Assembly: GCA_003533825.1 (NCBI GenBank)
Contig: DQCG01000142.1
Span: 14,315 to 28,309 of the forward strand
Source of the DNA: Phycisphaerales bacterium
Lineage (GTDB): Bacteria > Planctomycetota > Phycisphaerae > Sedimentisphaerales > Anaerobacaceae
Direction of reading: 5' to 3'
Length of the DNA stretch: 13,995 nucleotides
In this document: piece by piece, positions 1 through 8,339 of the stretch
Numbering within the stretch: the stretch's first letter is position 1
Layout of the letters: every line of letters starts with the position of its first letter
The notes under the pieces: model-generated
What the model saw: only the letters and a program-made list of their open reading frames with translations
Databases searched by the model: none
What the model was told of the DNA's origin: nothing
Program-made: the position numbers and the translations under genes

Positions 1-1629
1 GTTGTTGAAGATGAAGGATACAGCACTGGGACCATTGGCGTGTGACGAAGTCTTGATGGTTTGGCCAGCCAATCCTCGTTCATCGCCCATGTTTACCAGA
101 AGATTGCGAAACACGTATGACGGACCTGACATACAACCCTGAATACTTACCCCACAGAGGCAACCTTCGAACTTATTCAAAAACACTCTGACATTTGTCT
201 GGCCCCCGTCGATCTCAAGCGCATCGTCATTGGCGAAGCACATCATGTTACCGTAGACGTCGCCATCCCGGTTAAAACCGCCGTCGAGATGAAAGTTCCC
301 CGCACCCTCAACCGCATCGTTCCAACGATGTTCGTCGCTGCCGATGAAGTCGTTATATCTTAAAACGGTCGACCTGGATTTGTCCATACCTACAGCCTGC
401 GGTCCGGCCGGATGGGAGTAGTACCACGAATTCGCAGTACTCACCGGGTCGTGGATGTAACATCTTTCGACCACGGTGCCGACACTCTTGCTAACCAGGA
501 TCGCGCTGTCCCAGTTGATCGCGCGGCCGTCTTGGGTGTAGTACTTGCCATCACGGTCGAAATGCTGCTTGCCGATTCGGCCCCAACCGGCGATATCACA
601 ATTCACTACCCTTACGTTTTCGCACCTCCTGATGCTGATGGCCTCTTTCAAGCCGCCATGCAAGGTCAAACCCTCAAGTATAACATACTTGGCTTTATAC
701 AGTTCAATTAACGGTCCCCTACGGTCGTTCCGTAACACGAATCCCTTCTTAGCGGTAATTTTAACCCATGCATCTGCAGAACCGGACTCCCGAACATTGA
801 GTTGTCCTGTGAAAGTCTTATTGTCGAGAATGATGGTTTTACCTACAGGGACCCGACTGCTCCAGGTGTGAAATTCCTGCTGCGCCATTACGTCTCCATT
901 CTTAGCTGTTATTCTCAGTTCGTACAGCATCTCTTCATCCAGATCGACAATGCTGCCGCGGTACATGCCATCCTCTTTAATGTACACGGGCGCATGCGCT
1001 CTCCACCAGGACCCACCCTTTCTGCGATAGTCCACGGATAGACCATCTCGGGCACGACTCTTGAAATAGAACGAGCACGTATTGAAAAGCGGAACGATTT
1101 CAAATGGCGCGACGTTCAACCTGACGTTTCCACCGGTCGTCTGGTTTGCAATCAGCGCTTTCTCTTGTTGTGTCAGCCCTTCGGCGAACTTGACATACTC
1201 GTAAGTTATCTCTTCTTCATTACCGATGGCATAGAGACATGTCTCGATAGCCGCCAATCCCTTCCAACCAAACCGGCTGCGCATGTCAATGGCATAGAGA
1301 CCTGGTCTGTCTATCTCAATCGCTACCCGCTTGTCGTACGGTTCCTTGCGAATGAGTTTGACCGTCCCGCGGTCAGATGTGGACGTAACCTTGACAACAA
1401 AGAAAGGCATCTTGTCAACGTCTATGTAGAATGTTTTACTGACGGTGATCCAATCCGGTGGATCCCGCCCATCCTCCAGGTGCAGTTTTCCAGTGTCCAT
1501 CGAGACCTTACCCGGAGTCGATGTGGAGCGAGTCCAGCCACCCTCTGAGAAATCGTCAACTACTCCGGCGTGACCGGTTACGACTGATATCGTTAAAGAT
1601 GTGATAGTGATAGAGAGAACTCTATTCAT
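1..1629 (-). CDS. Exported multidomain right-handed beta-helix protein, partial (C-terminus beyond window)
   Basis: The minus-strand frame is open from ATG at 1629 to base 1 with no stop, giving 543 residues of an unfinished protein. A signal peptide (about 1-20, MNRVLSITIT then a hydrophobic run ending near GHA) indicates export. Residues about 22-150 look like a beta-sandwich or carbohydrate-binding module (starting VVDDFSEGGW). Residues about 168-258 resemble a fibronectin-III-like domain (YRRKGGSWWRA, LYELRITA). From about 262 onward there are beta-helix coils with the repeated pattern of short strands and Asn/Cys turns (YVILEGLTLHGG, VRVVNCDIAGWG, TVVERCYIHD, TVLRYNDFIG). The acidic stretch ANDDALEIDGG (about 467-476) is where such folds often place active-site or calcium residues. 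GGAG lies 9 bases before the ATG. It sits 25 bp downstream of the nucleoside hydrolase gene and is probably co-transcribed with it. A polysaccharide lyase or glycoside hydrolase is likely by fold, but family and substrate are unknown. Confidence 0.85.
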   Translation of the reverse strand, partial: MNRVLSITITSLTISVVTGHAGVVDDFSEGGWTRSTSTPGKVSMDTGKLHLEDGRDPPDWITVSKTFYIDVDKMPFFVVKVTSTSDRGTVKLIRKEPYDKRVAIEIDRPGLYAIDMRSRFGWKGLAAIETCLYAIGNEEEITYEYVKFAEGLTQQEKALIANQTTGGNVRLNVAPFEIVPLFNTCSFYFKSRARDGLSVDYRRKGGSWWRAHAPVYIKEDGMYRGSIVDLDEEMLYELRITAKNGDVMAQQEFHTWSSRVPVGKTIILDNKTFTGQLNVRESGSADAWVKITAKKGFVLRNDRRGPLIELYKAKYVILEGLTLHGGLKEAISIRRCENVRVVNCDIAGWGRIGKQHFDRDGKYYTQDGRAINWDSAILVSKSVGTVVERCYIHDPVSTANSWYYSHPAGPQAVGMDKSRSTVLRYNDFIGSDEHRWNDAVEGAGNFHLDGGFNRDGDVYGNMMCFANDDALEIDGGQTNVRVFLNKFEGCLCGVSIQGCMSGPSYVFRNLLVNMGDERGLAGQTIKTSSHANGPSAVSFIFNN

Positions 1630-1654
1630 AATTTATGGCTCCAAAACATTGAAT

Positions 1655-2647
1655 TCATTTGTCATTAGATTGAATCAAATATCGATTGAAATCGGAAGCG
1701 ACCTCCAGCGGATCGATCCCTTCTGTAAATTCGCCTATAATGTGATGATTCGGATTATTGGGATTGATGCGCCACATATGGGTGCCATCCTTGAATATGT
1801 GGAAATAACCTTGCTTTCGTAGTTTAAAGTAAGGTTCGTGTCCTTTGACTGCCACATAGGTTGCAATCAGGTCGGCACTGTGATGATAGTTCCGGTTCCA
1901 TCCTTTCAAAAATATTCTATACGCCTCGCGGACAGGATTTGGATGTAAGGTTTCTGTTTCAAACAGAATCTTTCCGGTTGGAATGGCGTTGGCGAAATCT
2001 CCACCGGTAGTAAAGATGATCTTTGTTGGCCAGTAATTCGCTACATGTCGGACGGCTTTCGGATCCGGCTTGAAATTGCCCCATTTTCCAGGATCCTGCT
2101 CCAAAGGATACCGTCCTCCCATACAAACGAGATGTTTTACTTTCTTAGCCACCAATTCCATTCCTGCTAGCGGGCTATATTTATCCGCTTCGGTGTTTAA
2201 CAGATTGGAAAGATTGGTCAGGTAGCTTACTGTAACGATGACCACACTGTTATCGGTTTGCTCACTTAATACCTTCCTATAAACCAGATTAGCATTGGGC
2301 GCATTTTCACCTAATCCGATGTCTTGTGGAAACTTCTCAGAAATCGTTTTGGCATACTTGGAATTGCGATAAACTCCCAACATTTTCACATTGCCAATCG
2401 GGATATCAGGACGGCCAAAATATGTGTTGATCACATCAATCGTGGGCGCCGACCACGGGTTGAGGCTCGAACTGATGGTAGCCAAAATTTCCGCATCGCC
2501 CCGATTGGCAAAACCATGAAGCATTGCCAGCGCTCCTGCATCATCAACGTCCGATTCCATATCGGTATCGAAGATTACTTTTATCGGCCGAGCGACAGCC
2601 GAAAAATGAAAACAGAATAATAATATCAGAACAATGACATTTCTCAT
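1655..2647 (-). CDS. Exported nucleoside hydrolase family (IUNH-like) protein
   Basis: This 330-residue protein belongs to the inosine-uridine preferring nucleoside hydrolase fold, whose members cleave N-glycosidic bonds of ribosides using a calcium-bound water. The signature is near the mature N-terminus: IFDTDMESDVDDAGALAML (25-43), with the Asp cluster D27/D29/D33/D35/D36 matching the family's calcium-binding region. Near the C-terminus HHSADLIATYVA (256-267) fits the last Asp ligand position (D259). Length is normal for the family. MRNVIVLILLFCFHFSAVARP is a clear signal peptide, so the product acts outside the cytoplasm, unlike the classical intracellular enzymes. A longer frame from 2692 exists, but AAAGGA eight bases before 2647 and the signal peptide favour the shorter start. 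It is first in an apparent two-gene operon with the beta-helix gene at 1-1629. Many exported homologues in environmental bacteria have unknown substrates; a sugar glycoside rather than a nucleoside is possible. Confidence 0.85.
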   Translation of the reverse strand: MRNVIVLILLFCFHFSAVARPIKVIFDTDMESDVDDAGALAMLHGFANRGDAEILATISSSLNPWSAPTIDVINTYFGRPDIPIGNVKMLGVYRNSKYAKTISEKFPQDIGLGENAPNANLVYRKVLSEQTDNSVVIVTVSYLTNLSNLLNTEADKYSPLAGMELVAKKVKHLVCMGGRYPLEQDPGKWGNFKPDPKAVRHVANYWPTKIIFTTGGDFANAIPTGKILFETETLHPNPVREAYRIFLKGWNRNYHHSADLIATYVAVKGHEPYFKLRKQGYFHIFKDGTHMWRINPNNPNHHIIGEFTEGIDPLEVASDFNRYLIQSNDK

Positions 2648-2655
2648 TCGATTAT

Positions 2656-2661
2656 TCCTTT
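2656..2661 (-). promoter_or_regulatory. Ribosome binding site deciding the nucleoside hydrolase start
   Basis: AAAGGA on the minus strand lies eight bases before ATG 2647. It selects this start over the upstream ATG at 2692, which would put 15 extra polar and aromatic residues before the signal peptide. Confidence 0.6.
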
Positions 2662-2757
2662 CGAACCAGACGTAAAAACATGCTGACATCACGTGTTAGT
2701 CAACTCTCTTGTCTATTTGAATCCAACGGTTGTTATCACATCGAACAAACAGTAGAT

Positions 2758-2786
2758 ACTATAACACTGCCCTCTAATATGAGCAA
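2758..2786 (-). promoter_or_regulatory. Possible sigma-70-type promoter for the nucleoside hydrolase operon
   Basis: On the minus strand TTGCTC (2786-2781) and TATAGT (2763-2758) are separated by 17 bases. The -10 matches the consensus at five of six positions, the -35 only at its TTG. It would give a leader of roughly 100 bases before ATG 2647. It overlaps the proposed start of the divergent membrane protein gene, so the two genes may compete for this DNA. It was identified by eye only. Confidence 0.28.
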
Positions 2787-3633
2787 TGGCCTTGCTATAC
2801 TTGACAATATCGCAATCTGGGGTAGACTTGCTGATTTGTTACTGAATATTATTAAGCATAACTGGACATTTCGTAGAGAACTCGTGAAAATAAAGTCCGG
2901 ACATTTGATTAAAGCACTTGCTGTCTATTCCTTTTGTATAGTCACAGCGATTTCCTTTCTGATTCTTGCTTCGGACCAGGCGAGCGTCCACCAAAAAGCC
3001 GTTATTAAGATGGCCCTGGGACTGATCCTCTTCTGGATTGTAATCGGCGGCACTTTAATGTATCTATTCAGAGAGCCTATCAGCCGTCCTGTTCGGAATA
3101 TCCCGCTGAACTGGAAAATAAAATTCGTACTTTTTGCCACTGCTTTGGCGCTGCTTGAAGAGGCTGTTACAGTAACCATGACCAATTTGGCCCCGTTCTT
3201 CGGATCACAAATCGGCAAAGCTTTCATTACGGCTTCTGCAAATTATTTGCACACCGTCTTGTTCCACAGCGTGATTGTATTCATACCCATGCTCATAACG
3301 TGGTCTTTTTTGCTCGGACGCTATGATTTTAGTCCTAATCAGGTTTTTCTATTGTTCGGCCTCGTTGGCTCACTTGCCGAGATGAGCATGCAGCCAAGCA
3401 ATATCTTCGGCGGTTTCTGGTTCTTCGTCTATGGCCTGATGGTGTTTCTGCCGGCCTGTTCTATCCCGCCGGCCGACTTGCGAGGCTCAAGAACACCCAA
3501 ATTCCGGCATTATGTTTTAGCCGTAGTGTTGCCCCTGGCATCTCCCATAATGTTCTTGCCGGCTGCTCCTCTGCTCAAATACTTGTATGACATTATGGAC
3601 CCGGTTTTTTTCGTTGATAGCCCTTTCGCATAA
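2779..3633 (+). CDS. Polytopic inner-membrane protein of unknown function
   Basis: The family is not recognised. From ATG 2779 the product is 284 residues with about seven hydrophobic segments: roughly 46-64, 77-97, 112-129, 155-179, 188-205, 211-228 and 246-264. The first 45 residues are amphipathic and probably cytoplasmic. Charged residues lie in or next to membrane segments: E127/E128 (ALLEEAVTV), H158 and H163 (YLHTVLFHS) and E201 (SLAEMSMQ). The EE plus His arrangement recalls CPBP-type intramembrane proteases, but their EExxxR arginine is absent here, so this is only a resemblance. The frame opens as far back as ATG 2680; that start leaves 32 bp to the divergent gene and adds no recognisable segment. 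GTG 2884 is another option. No strong ribosome site precedes 2779, so the start is uncertain. It is the only plus-strand gene among minus-strand neighbours and ends 18 bp from the convergent gene's stop. Confidence 0.65.
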   Translation: MSNGLAILDNIAIWGRLADLLLNIIKHNWTFRRELVKIKSGHLIKALAVYSFCIVTAISFLILASDQASVHQKAVIKMALGLILFWIVIGGTLMYLFREPISRPVRNIPLNWKIKFVLFATALALLEEAVTVTMTNLAPFFGSQIGKAFITASANYLHTVLFHSVIVFIPMLITWSFLLGRYDFSPNQVFLLFGLVGSLAEMSMQPSNIFGGFWFFVYGLMVFLPACSIPPADLRGSRTPKFRHYVLAVVLPLASPIMFLPAAPLLKYLYDIMDPVFFVDSPFA

Positions 3634-3651
3634 CATCTACAATTTAATGTC

Positions 3652-6600
3652 TTACTTGTTACGCCAGTCCGGCATTCCCACAGCAGTTGTCTCCACCGGC
3701 CAGGTTGCACGCGATGCTGATTCATATAATCCTATTTGGTCAAACGGGATGGATTTAAAGCACATAGTCTCAAACAGTCTGGCATCATCGCGAAGATTAA
3801 AGTTCCTGTTCTTCGCATTCACAAAACCGGGATCCTCCTGGAAAACTCTGTTCTGAAACATCTCGATATTGGCAGTGCGTGTGGCTACCGTGCCGCATTT
3901 ATATAAGACGTTGCGCCAGAGACGGTTTATGCCGGGATCATCGAGCATCGTTGCAATCTGAGGATAGCGGGAAAGGTACAGCTCATTTTGGTAAAAGCCC
4001 GACAACCTTTGGCCTTCACGAAGCGAAGTCCATACGCCGTTGCCCCGATACCAGCCTCCGCTTATGCCCTGCTTGCAGTCGATAAAGATATTATTGTCTA
4101 TCAGGTTGTCACGTCCGCCGTTCATCTGTACAGCTCCGAAGTTCCCGTTTGCACAGCGGTAAAAGACATTTCCATAGACCAGCATCCCGCTTATGGCATC
4201 ATCAAAGCGGATAGCGGCCTGGCCGTGCACGGCGGTTTCGCTGCCGGTCTTGCCTATGTTATGAAAATAGTTGTGCCTGAATATTACGCCGCGATAAGTC
4301 GGATTGCGAAACAGCTCCATTGCTCCTTGGTCATCGGATTCCTGTACCATGCTGTGGACTTCGTTGAATTCAATCAGGTGGTCGTTGCCCTCAATCCGCA
4401 TAGCGCTGCTAGGGCCATTATACATCAGGTTGTGGGCCACACGGTGCCCAACGCCTTCCAGTTGAATCGCAGGAGTGTAAGTTCGGTCGATCCGGCCAAA
4501 GTTATATATCCGGCAATTCTCCATCAGGTGAGCACCGGGTGTAAGTGTAACGCGATCACCGCCGATGACTTCCGTTGCTCGCCTGCCTGTCGTATGGACA
4601 TCGCAACCAATCAACCAGTTTTCTTTGCCGCCGTGAATCATAATGCCGTTGCCCGCCATACGGCTGACCGTGCAGCCAGTCCACGAGCAACTGTTGCAGT
4701 CTTTCGCCACGATGCCGTTATATCTTGCCAGGTCAAACACCAGCCCATCGAAACAAACATGTGAAACCTTGTCCATGGTTATCATTGGCTCCGGCAGCAT
4801 TCCAATCTCAACGATAGATTTGCTTAGCTCAAAAGGCGGGTATAGATACAACATGCCTGTCTTGCGCTCGAGATACCACTCACCCGGCATGTCAATCTCT
4901 TCGAGTAGATTAAAGGCGTAGTATTGGATTCCCTGTCTGGTGCTCATGCCGCGACCGCCGTACTGATATGGTTCGGCTGTGGTTAGGGTTCTCGCTGACG
5001 GATCGATCTTTCCAATCTTGACTGTCGCGTCCGCCCACAGGAAATGAAAATAGCCGAAGAGCCATCCGTCGCTCGCCTCGGTCCAGCGTTCATGTCGGTC
5101 CGATTCATATTCGAATACCGAAGGCTCGCCAGCAGATTTGGAACCTGCTTTGATTAGTTTTCTTATGCCGACGAATCCCTCATTCGGCCATCTTGCAAGA
5201 GTCATGGCAACACCGTCGACAAACAGCTCCAGTGTGGGCGGTGAAGGCGGCTGAGCGAATCCGCGAACTTCGAGCCGGCCGTAGTCATCAATGCCAAGGG
5301 TTTTCAGATTGCACTGTCTGACTTTATCCCTGGATTCGACCGGCAAACGCCGGAGTATGACTATATCTGTAACCGCTTCAAAACCATCCAATTGTTTGCC
5401 ACCGTAAAAAACTGCTGTTCCTTTCTGTCGGGCCCGGTAAATTACAGGCCCTAAGGCAGTGCCGGAATCTTCGGTACTTAGATCCAAAGACTTATGTACT
5501 ACATATCGACCGGGCATGACTGAGACTGCTATCGGGCCGGTAACGCCTCGTTTCCTGAGGGCACGTACTTCATCTCGAGCCCGGGCCAAGGTAGCAAATG
5601 GATTACGCATCGAACCAGTATTAGAATCTTTGCCCTTGGTTGATACAAATATTTCTGCTGTAAGCTTGGATACTTCCGGGATTTTTGTCTTACTAATGCC
5701 GGCAAAACTTGTCGAAGAAGCTTTAAGTTTGTTAACCGATGTTTCGGCTTCGGCGCGATGAACAGCGGGATAGGATTCATTTTTAGCTATATCCAGGTAT
5801 GTATCTATTGCCGCATGTCGGTTATCTTCGTTGAGGTAGCTCTGGGCCATGCGTAAGTGTGCATAACTTCTGAAGTGGACAGGAGCATCTGAGTTGACCA
5901 GCTTTTGACATAAACTTCGCACTTTGTCATATCTTTTCTTTGCCCACTGGGCATTGACATTTTCAAACGTATTTTCCTGACGGATCCGCTTTTTGGCAGA
6001 AGCAATTTCATCAGATTCTACTACACCAAATGTGTCTTTGAGCCTTTCGAATTCTGCTTCTATGTCCTGCGGTGTAAGGGCACTGCGGTATATCTTCACC
6101 TCGTCAACGAGTCCCCAATAGTTTTGCCAGCTGCTGCCTATGGTCAATTGTCCATCCAAATTGAAATTACCATCGAATTCATTCGGTATTCTGTTGTCGC
6201 CGGGGCAATATCCATTCACATGCATTCGGATAAGTTTCTCCCGGCGGTTACATACTACAGCAATATGGGTCCACGAATTCTCGGTCAAGGCAATGCTCGA
6301 AGATCTACCTGCAGATATTATCTTCCCGGCTGAATTTTTATAGCAGAAATAGCAGCTCATCTGTCCTGTACCTTTAATGTCAATTACAAGATAGGCGTCA
6401 GGATATTTTCCAAAAGCAAAGATTCGGCGCTGGTTTTGTGTGCTGTTAATACTTAACCGAATCGGCTTTACCATAGACATGAACGTCCATGACTTTTTGC
6501 TAAAGCGTTTATTTTCCGGGATATTTGCTGTTACAATGCTATTCGATGTTCCATCCATCATAATAGCTTGGCCTGCGGGAGATTCTACCCGGGCAGCTTT

Positions 6601-6774
6601 CACACTCCCATTAATACCATTACCTGAAAAGTCCTTAGCTGTTTTCTGACCGCCCTGATCAAAATTCCAATAAACAAGCAAATCATCCTCTGCTGTTGCA
6701 ACCATCCCAGCAGTGGCTATAGAAAAAAATAAGGCTGTTATTACAGTGAGAATCTTTGCGTCTCGATAACTCAT
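3652..6774 (-). CDS. Exported LamG / helical repeat / right-handed beta-helix fusion, GH141/GH120-like
   Basis: This is a 1040-residue exported protein. Residues 1-28 form a signal peptide (hydrophobic ILTVITALFFSIATAG). Residues about 30-245 are a LamG/concanavalin-like lectin domain: LLVYWNFDQGG, DFSGNGINGSV, SWTHIAVVCNR and GLVDEVKIYRSALT are its usual landmarks. Residues about 255-355 are a charged helical, TPR-like linker (ENVNAQWAKKRYDKV, AHLRMAQSYLNE). From about 373 a large beta-helix begins (EIFVSTKGKDSNTGS, NPFATLARARDEVR). It carries landmarks seen in GH141/GH120-like proteins: LELFVDGVAMTLARWPNEG (515-533) and GEWYLERKTGMLYLYPP. Asn/His/Cys-rich coils follow (LIGCDVHTTGRR, LMENCRIYNFGR, VIFRHNYFHNIG). 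The family assignment rests on remembered motifs; catalytic acids were not mapped. LamG probably binds the polysaccharide the beta-helix acts on. AAAGG lies eight bases before the ATG. It is downstream of the 7027-8334 gene across 252 bp. Confidence 0.88.
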   Translation of the reverse strand: MSYRDAKILTVITALFFSIATAGMVATAEDDLLVYWNFDQGGQKTAKDFSGNGINGSVKAARVESPAGQAIMMDGTSNSIVTANIPENKRFSKKSWTFMSMVKPIRLSINSTQNQRRIFAFGKYPDAYLVIDIKGTGQMSCYFCYKNSAGKIISAGRSSSIALTENSWTHIAVVCNRREKLIRMHVNGYCPGDNRIPNEFDGNFNLDGQLTIGSSWQNYWGLVDEVKIYRSALTPQDIEAEFERLKDTFGVVESDEIASAKKRIRQENTFENVNAQWAKKRYDKVRSLCQKLVNSDAPVHFRSYAHLRMAQSYLNEDNRHAAIDTYLDIAKNESYPAVHRAEAETSVNKLKASSTSFAGISKTKIPEVSKLTAEIFVSTKGKDSNTGSMRNPFATLARARDEVRALRKRGVTGPIAVSVMPGRYVVHKSLDLSTEDSGTALGPVIYRARQKGTAVFYGGKQLDGFEAVTDIVILRRLPVESRDKVRQCNLKTLGIDDYGRLEVRGFAQPPSPPTLELFVDGVAMTLARWPNEGFVGIRKLIKAGSKSAGEPSVFEYESDRHERWTEASDGWLFGYFHFLWADATVKIGKIDPSARTLTTAEPYQYGGRGMSTRQGIQYYAFNLLEEIDMPGEWYLERKTGMLYLYPPFELSKSIVEIGMLPEPMITMDKVSHVCFDGLVFDLARYNGIVAKDCNSCSWTGCTVSRMAGNGIMIHGGKENWLIGCDVHTTGRRATEVIGGDRVTLTPGAHLMENCRIYNFGRIDRTYTPAIQLEGVGHRVAHNLMYNGPSSAMRIEGNDHLIEFNEVHSMVQESDDQGAMELFRNPTYRGVIFRHNYFHNIGKTGSETAVHGQAAIRFDDAISGMLVYGNVFYRCANGNFGAVQMNGGRDNLIDNNIFIDCKQGISGGWYRGNGVWTSLREGQRLSGFYQNELYLSRYPQIATMLDDPGINRLWRNVLYKCGTVATRTANIEMFQNRVFQEDPGFVNAKNRNFNLRDDARLFETMCFKSIPFDQIGLYESASRATWPVETTAVGMPDWRNK

Positions 6775-6848
6775 AAGCAGGGCCTTTCTACATTACTGTT
6801 TATAATTCTCAGATAGGGGCGGTTCATGATCCATCACTACTTAACCGA

Positions 6849-6926
6849 TTATTTAGGTAACACCAAGACACACGAAAAGAGTAAAGAAATTCTGAAATAA
6901 ATGATTTGAGCGTTCTTATTGTTCAT
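6849..6926 (-). CDS. Doubtful 25-codon ORF in the intergenic gap
   Basis: ATG 6926 is preceded by GGAG with a nine-base spacer and opens a 25-residue frame ending in TAA: a polar start (MNNKNAQ) then a hydrophobic run (ISLLFSCVLVLP). It resembles a truncated signal peptide or a leader peptide. It lies between two exported beta-helix genes on the same strand, 74 bp before the next ATG. It may be a remnant of a lost exported gene or chance; coding evidence is slight. Confidence 0.15.
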   Translation of the reverse strand: MNNKNAQIIYFRISLLFSCVLVLPK

Positions 6927-7026
6927 CTTAAATTGCTCCATGATTATTATCACTATAAAACATGTGTCTATTTTGAGTTTATTATTTGATATTTGTCATT
7001 TACGATTTTCAGTATGGTACGTCCAT

Positions 7027-8334
7027 CTAATCATCGGTTATATTTTCGTTTTCGAATTCCCACGCGCCAATATCTGGCTGTTCAAACCTGGGTTTCCGGC
7101 GAATATCTTCAGTCACTTCCGGCAGATAGACACCCTGGTCAATAATCCCGGTTGCTTCCTGAGTTAGCGCCAGATTGCCCGTTGCCGGATCCACGAAATA
7201 ATTGTCAATGTGGCCGGTAAGGTTCTTGCGAAGTTTTGCCTGACCTCCGTCGAAACGGATCTGGCCGTGCACCAGGTTATTTGCGATATTGGTGTCAGAG
7301 GTCCCTTCTCCAATACGGATACCGCGACTGAAATTAAGCTCGGGCCGCCAAATGGAATTATTATAAACTTTAACATGCTCGGCGTACCATAACTCGATTC
7401 CACAGTCAGGCCCACCTGTAATAAAGTTATTGCGGATGATCCCGTCGCTGACATAGATGGGCTTTTCTCCAGCTACATTGGCGGTGGATTGGCCGGGATT
7501 GCCAAAAGCTACACCCCGGTCACAATTGATAATTAAATTGCGTTCGACAACGATTTGTCTGGAGCGTACCCAGATAAAAATTGCGGCGCGTCCTCCGCCG
7601 TTGCACCCTTTTATGTTCCGGAAGATGTTATCGCTGAAGGTCCAGTCTTTCAGGGCCATCATGTCGATAGCGGAAATATAATCGCCGCCGAATAACCAAT
7701 GGGCGGGAGGAACTTTGGCGTTCTCGAAGTAGCAGTATCGAACTGATCCCTTCACAGCACAGACGTTCGGATCTTTTCCCGCCGACCCTTTAATGGCACG
7801 TACGCCTATGTTTCGGAAGTGGCAGTTGTAAATGCAAATATCCCTCGGTGCCTTCTCTGCTTCGACCTTGATCCCATAAGACCTGCAGTCAGCGAAAGTC
7901 AGGTCCGCAATAGTGATTCCTTCGCAATGGGCTATGTGGAGAATGTCGTCACCTTTTTCTTCGCTGTCCCAACCTCTGCCGCTTATGGTGACTTTGGTCG
8001 GATTGCCGGCAGCACTACGGATCGTGATATTTTTCTTGTCCTGGAGAATGATTGTCCGAGGCAACTTGTAATGACCTTCGCTAAGAAGGATCGTACCTTC
8101 GGGGGTGATATCCTGGACTGCGTGAAATAGTTCATCTACATCTGTAACGTGGATTACTTCTGCCTGTGGTGGTGATAGTGGCGGTGCTTTCGCAAACCAC
8201 TGAGGTACCTTGAGTTCGAGGGCCGATTGATTTACAGATGCTGCCTGCAGAAAGCTTCCGCCTTCTATCGGTTGGGCCTTTGGAATTGAGATAACAGAGA
8301 TACTAATAATGAATGATAGCAACTTCATGGCCAT
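7027..8334 (-). CDS. Exported right-handed beta-helix protein, pectate-lyase/PL6-like fold
   Basis: From ATG 8334 the protein has 435 residues. It begins with a signal peptide (MAMKLLSFIISISVISIPKA) and a Pro-rich linker (PPLSPPQ). The first coil EVIHVTDVDELFHAVQDI, then GTILLSEGHYKLPRTIIL and KNITIRSAAGNPTKVTISG, is the entry sequence common to PL1/PL6-type and related beta-helix enzymes. Further coils follow (ITIADLTFADCRSYGIKV, ICIYNCHFRNIG, IVVERNLIINCDRGVAFG, VKVYNNSIWRPE). The C-terminus ends with QPDIGAWEFEN, a closing motif frequent in secreted bacterial beta-helix proteins. The frame extends upstream to 8400, but AAGGGA five bases before 8334 and the signal peptide fix the shorter start. 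A lyase or hydrolase acting on an acidic polysaccharide is plausible, but no catalytic residues could be assigned. It is the upstream gene of the 3652-6774 fusion and diverges from the GH28-like gene. Confidence 0.85.
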   Translation of the reverse strand: MAMKLLSFIISISVISIPKAQPIEGGSFLQAASVNQSALELKVPQWFAKAPPLSPPQAEVIHVTDVDELFHAVQDITPEGTILLSEGHYKLPRTIILQDKKNITIRSAAGNPTKVTISGRGWDSEEKGDDILHIAHCEGITIADLTFADCRSYGIKVEAEKAPRDICIYNCHFRNIGVRAIKGSAGKDPNVCAVKGSVRYCYFENAKVPPAHWLFGGDYISAIDMMALKDWTFSDNIFRNIKGCNGGGRAAIFIWVRSRQIVVERNLIINCDRGVAFGNPGQSTANVAGEKPIYVSDGIIRNNFITGGPDCGIELWYAEHVKVYNNSIWRPELNFSRGIRIGEGTSDTNIANNLVHGQIRFDGGQAKLRKNLTGHIDNYFVDPATGNLALTQEATGIIDQGVYLPEVTEDIRRKPRFEQPDIGAWEFENENITDD

Positions 8335-8339
8335 AGAAA

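Noticed and set aside
1165..1548. 127-codon plus-strand open frame
   Set aside because: It is antisense to the signal-peptide-bearing beta-helix gene that is continuous from 1629 to 1.
2779..3633. Assignment of the membrane protein to CPBP intramembrane proteases
   Set aside because: The Glu pair is present but the EExxxR arginine and the exact spacing of the His motifs are not, so only a resemblance is reported.
3988..4764. 258-codon plus-strand open frame
   Set aside because: It lies wholly antisense to the beta-helix part of the 3652-6774 gene, whose motifs are clear. It shows no recognisable domain and is explained as a shadow frame.
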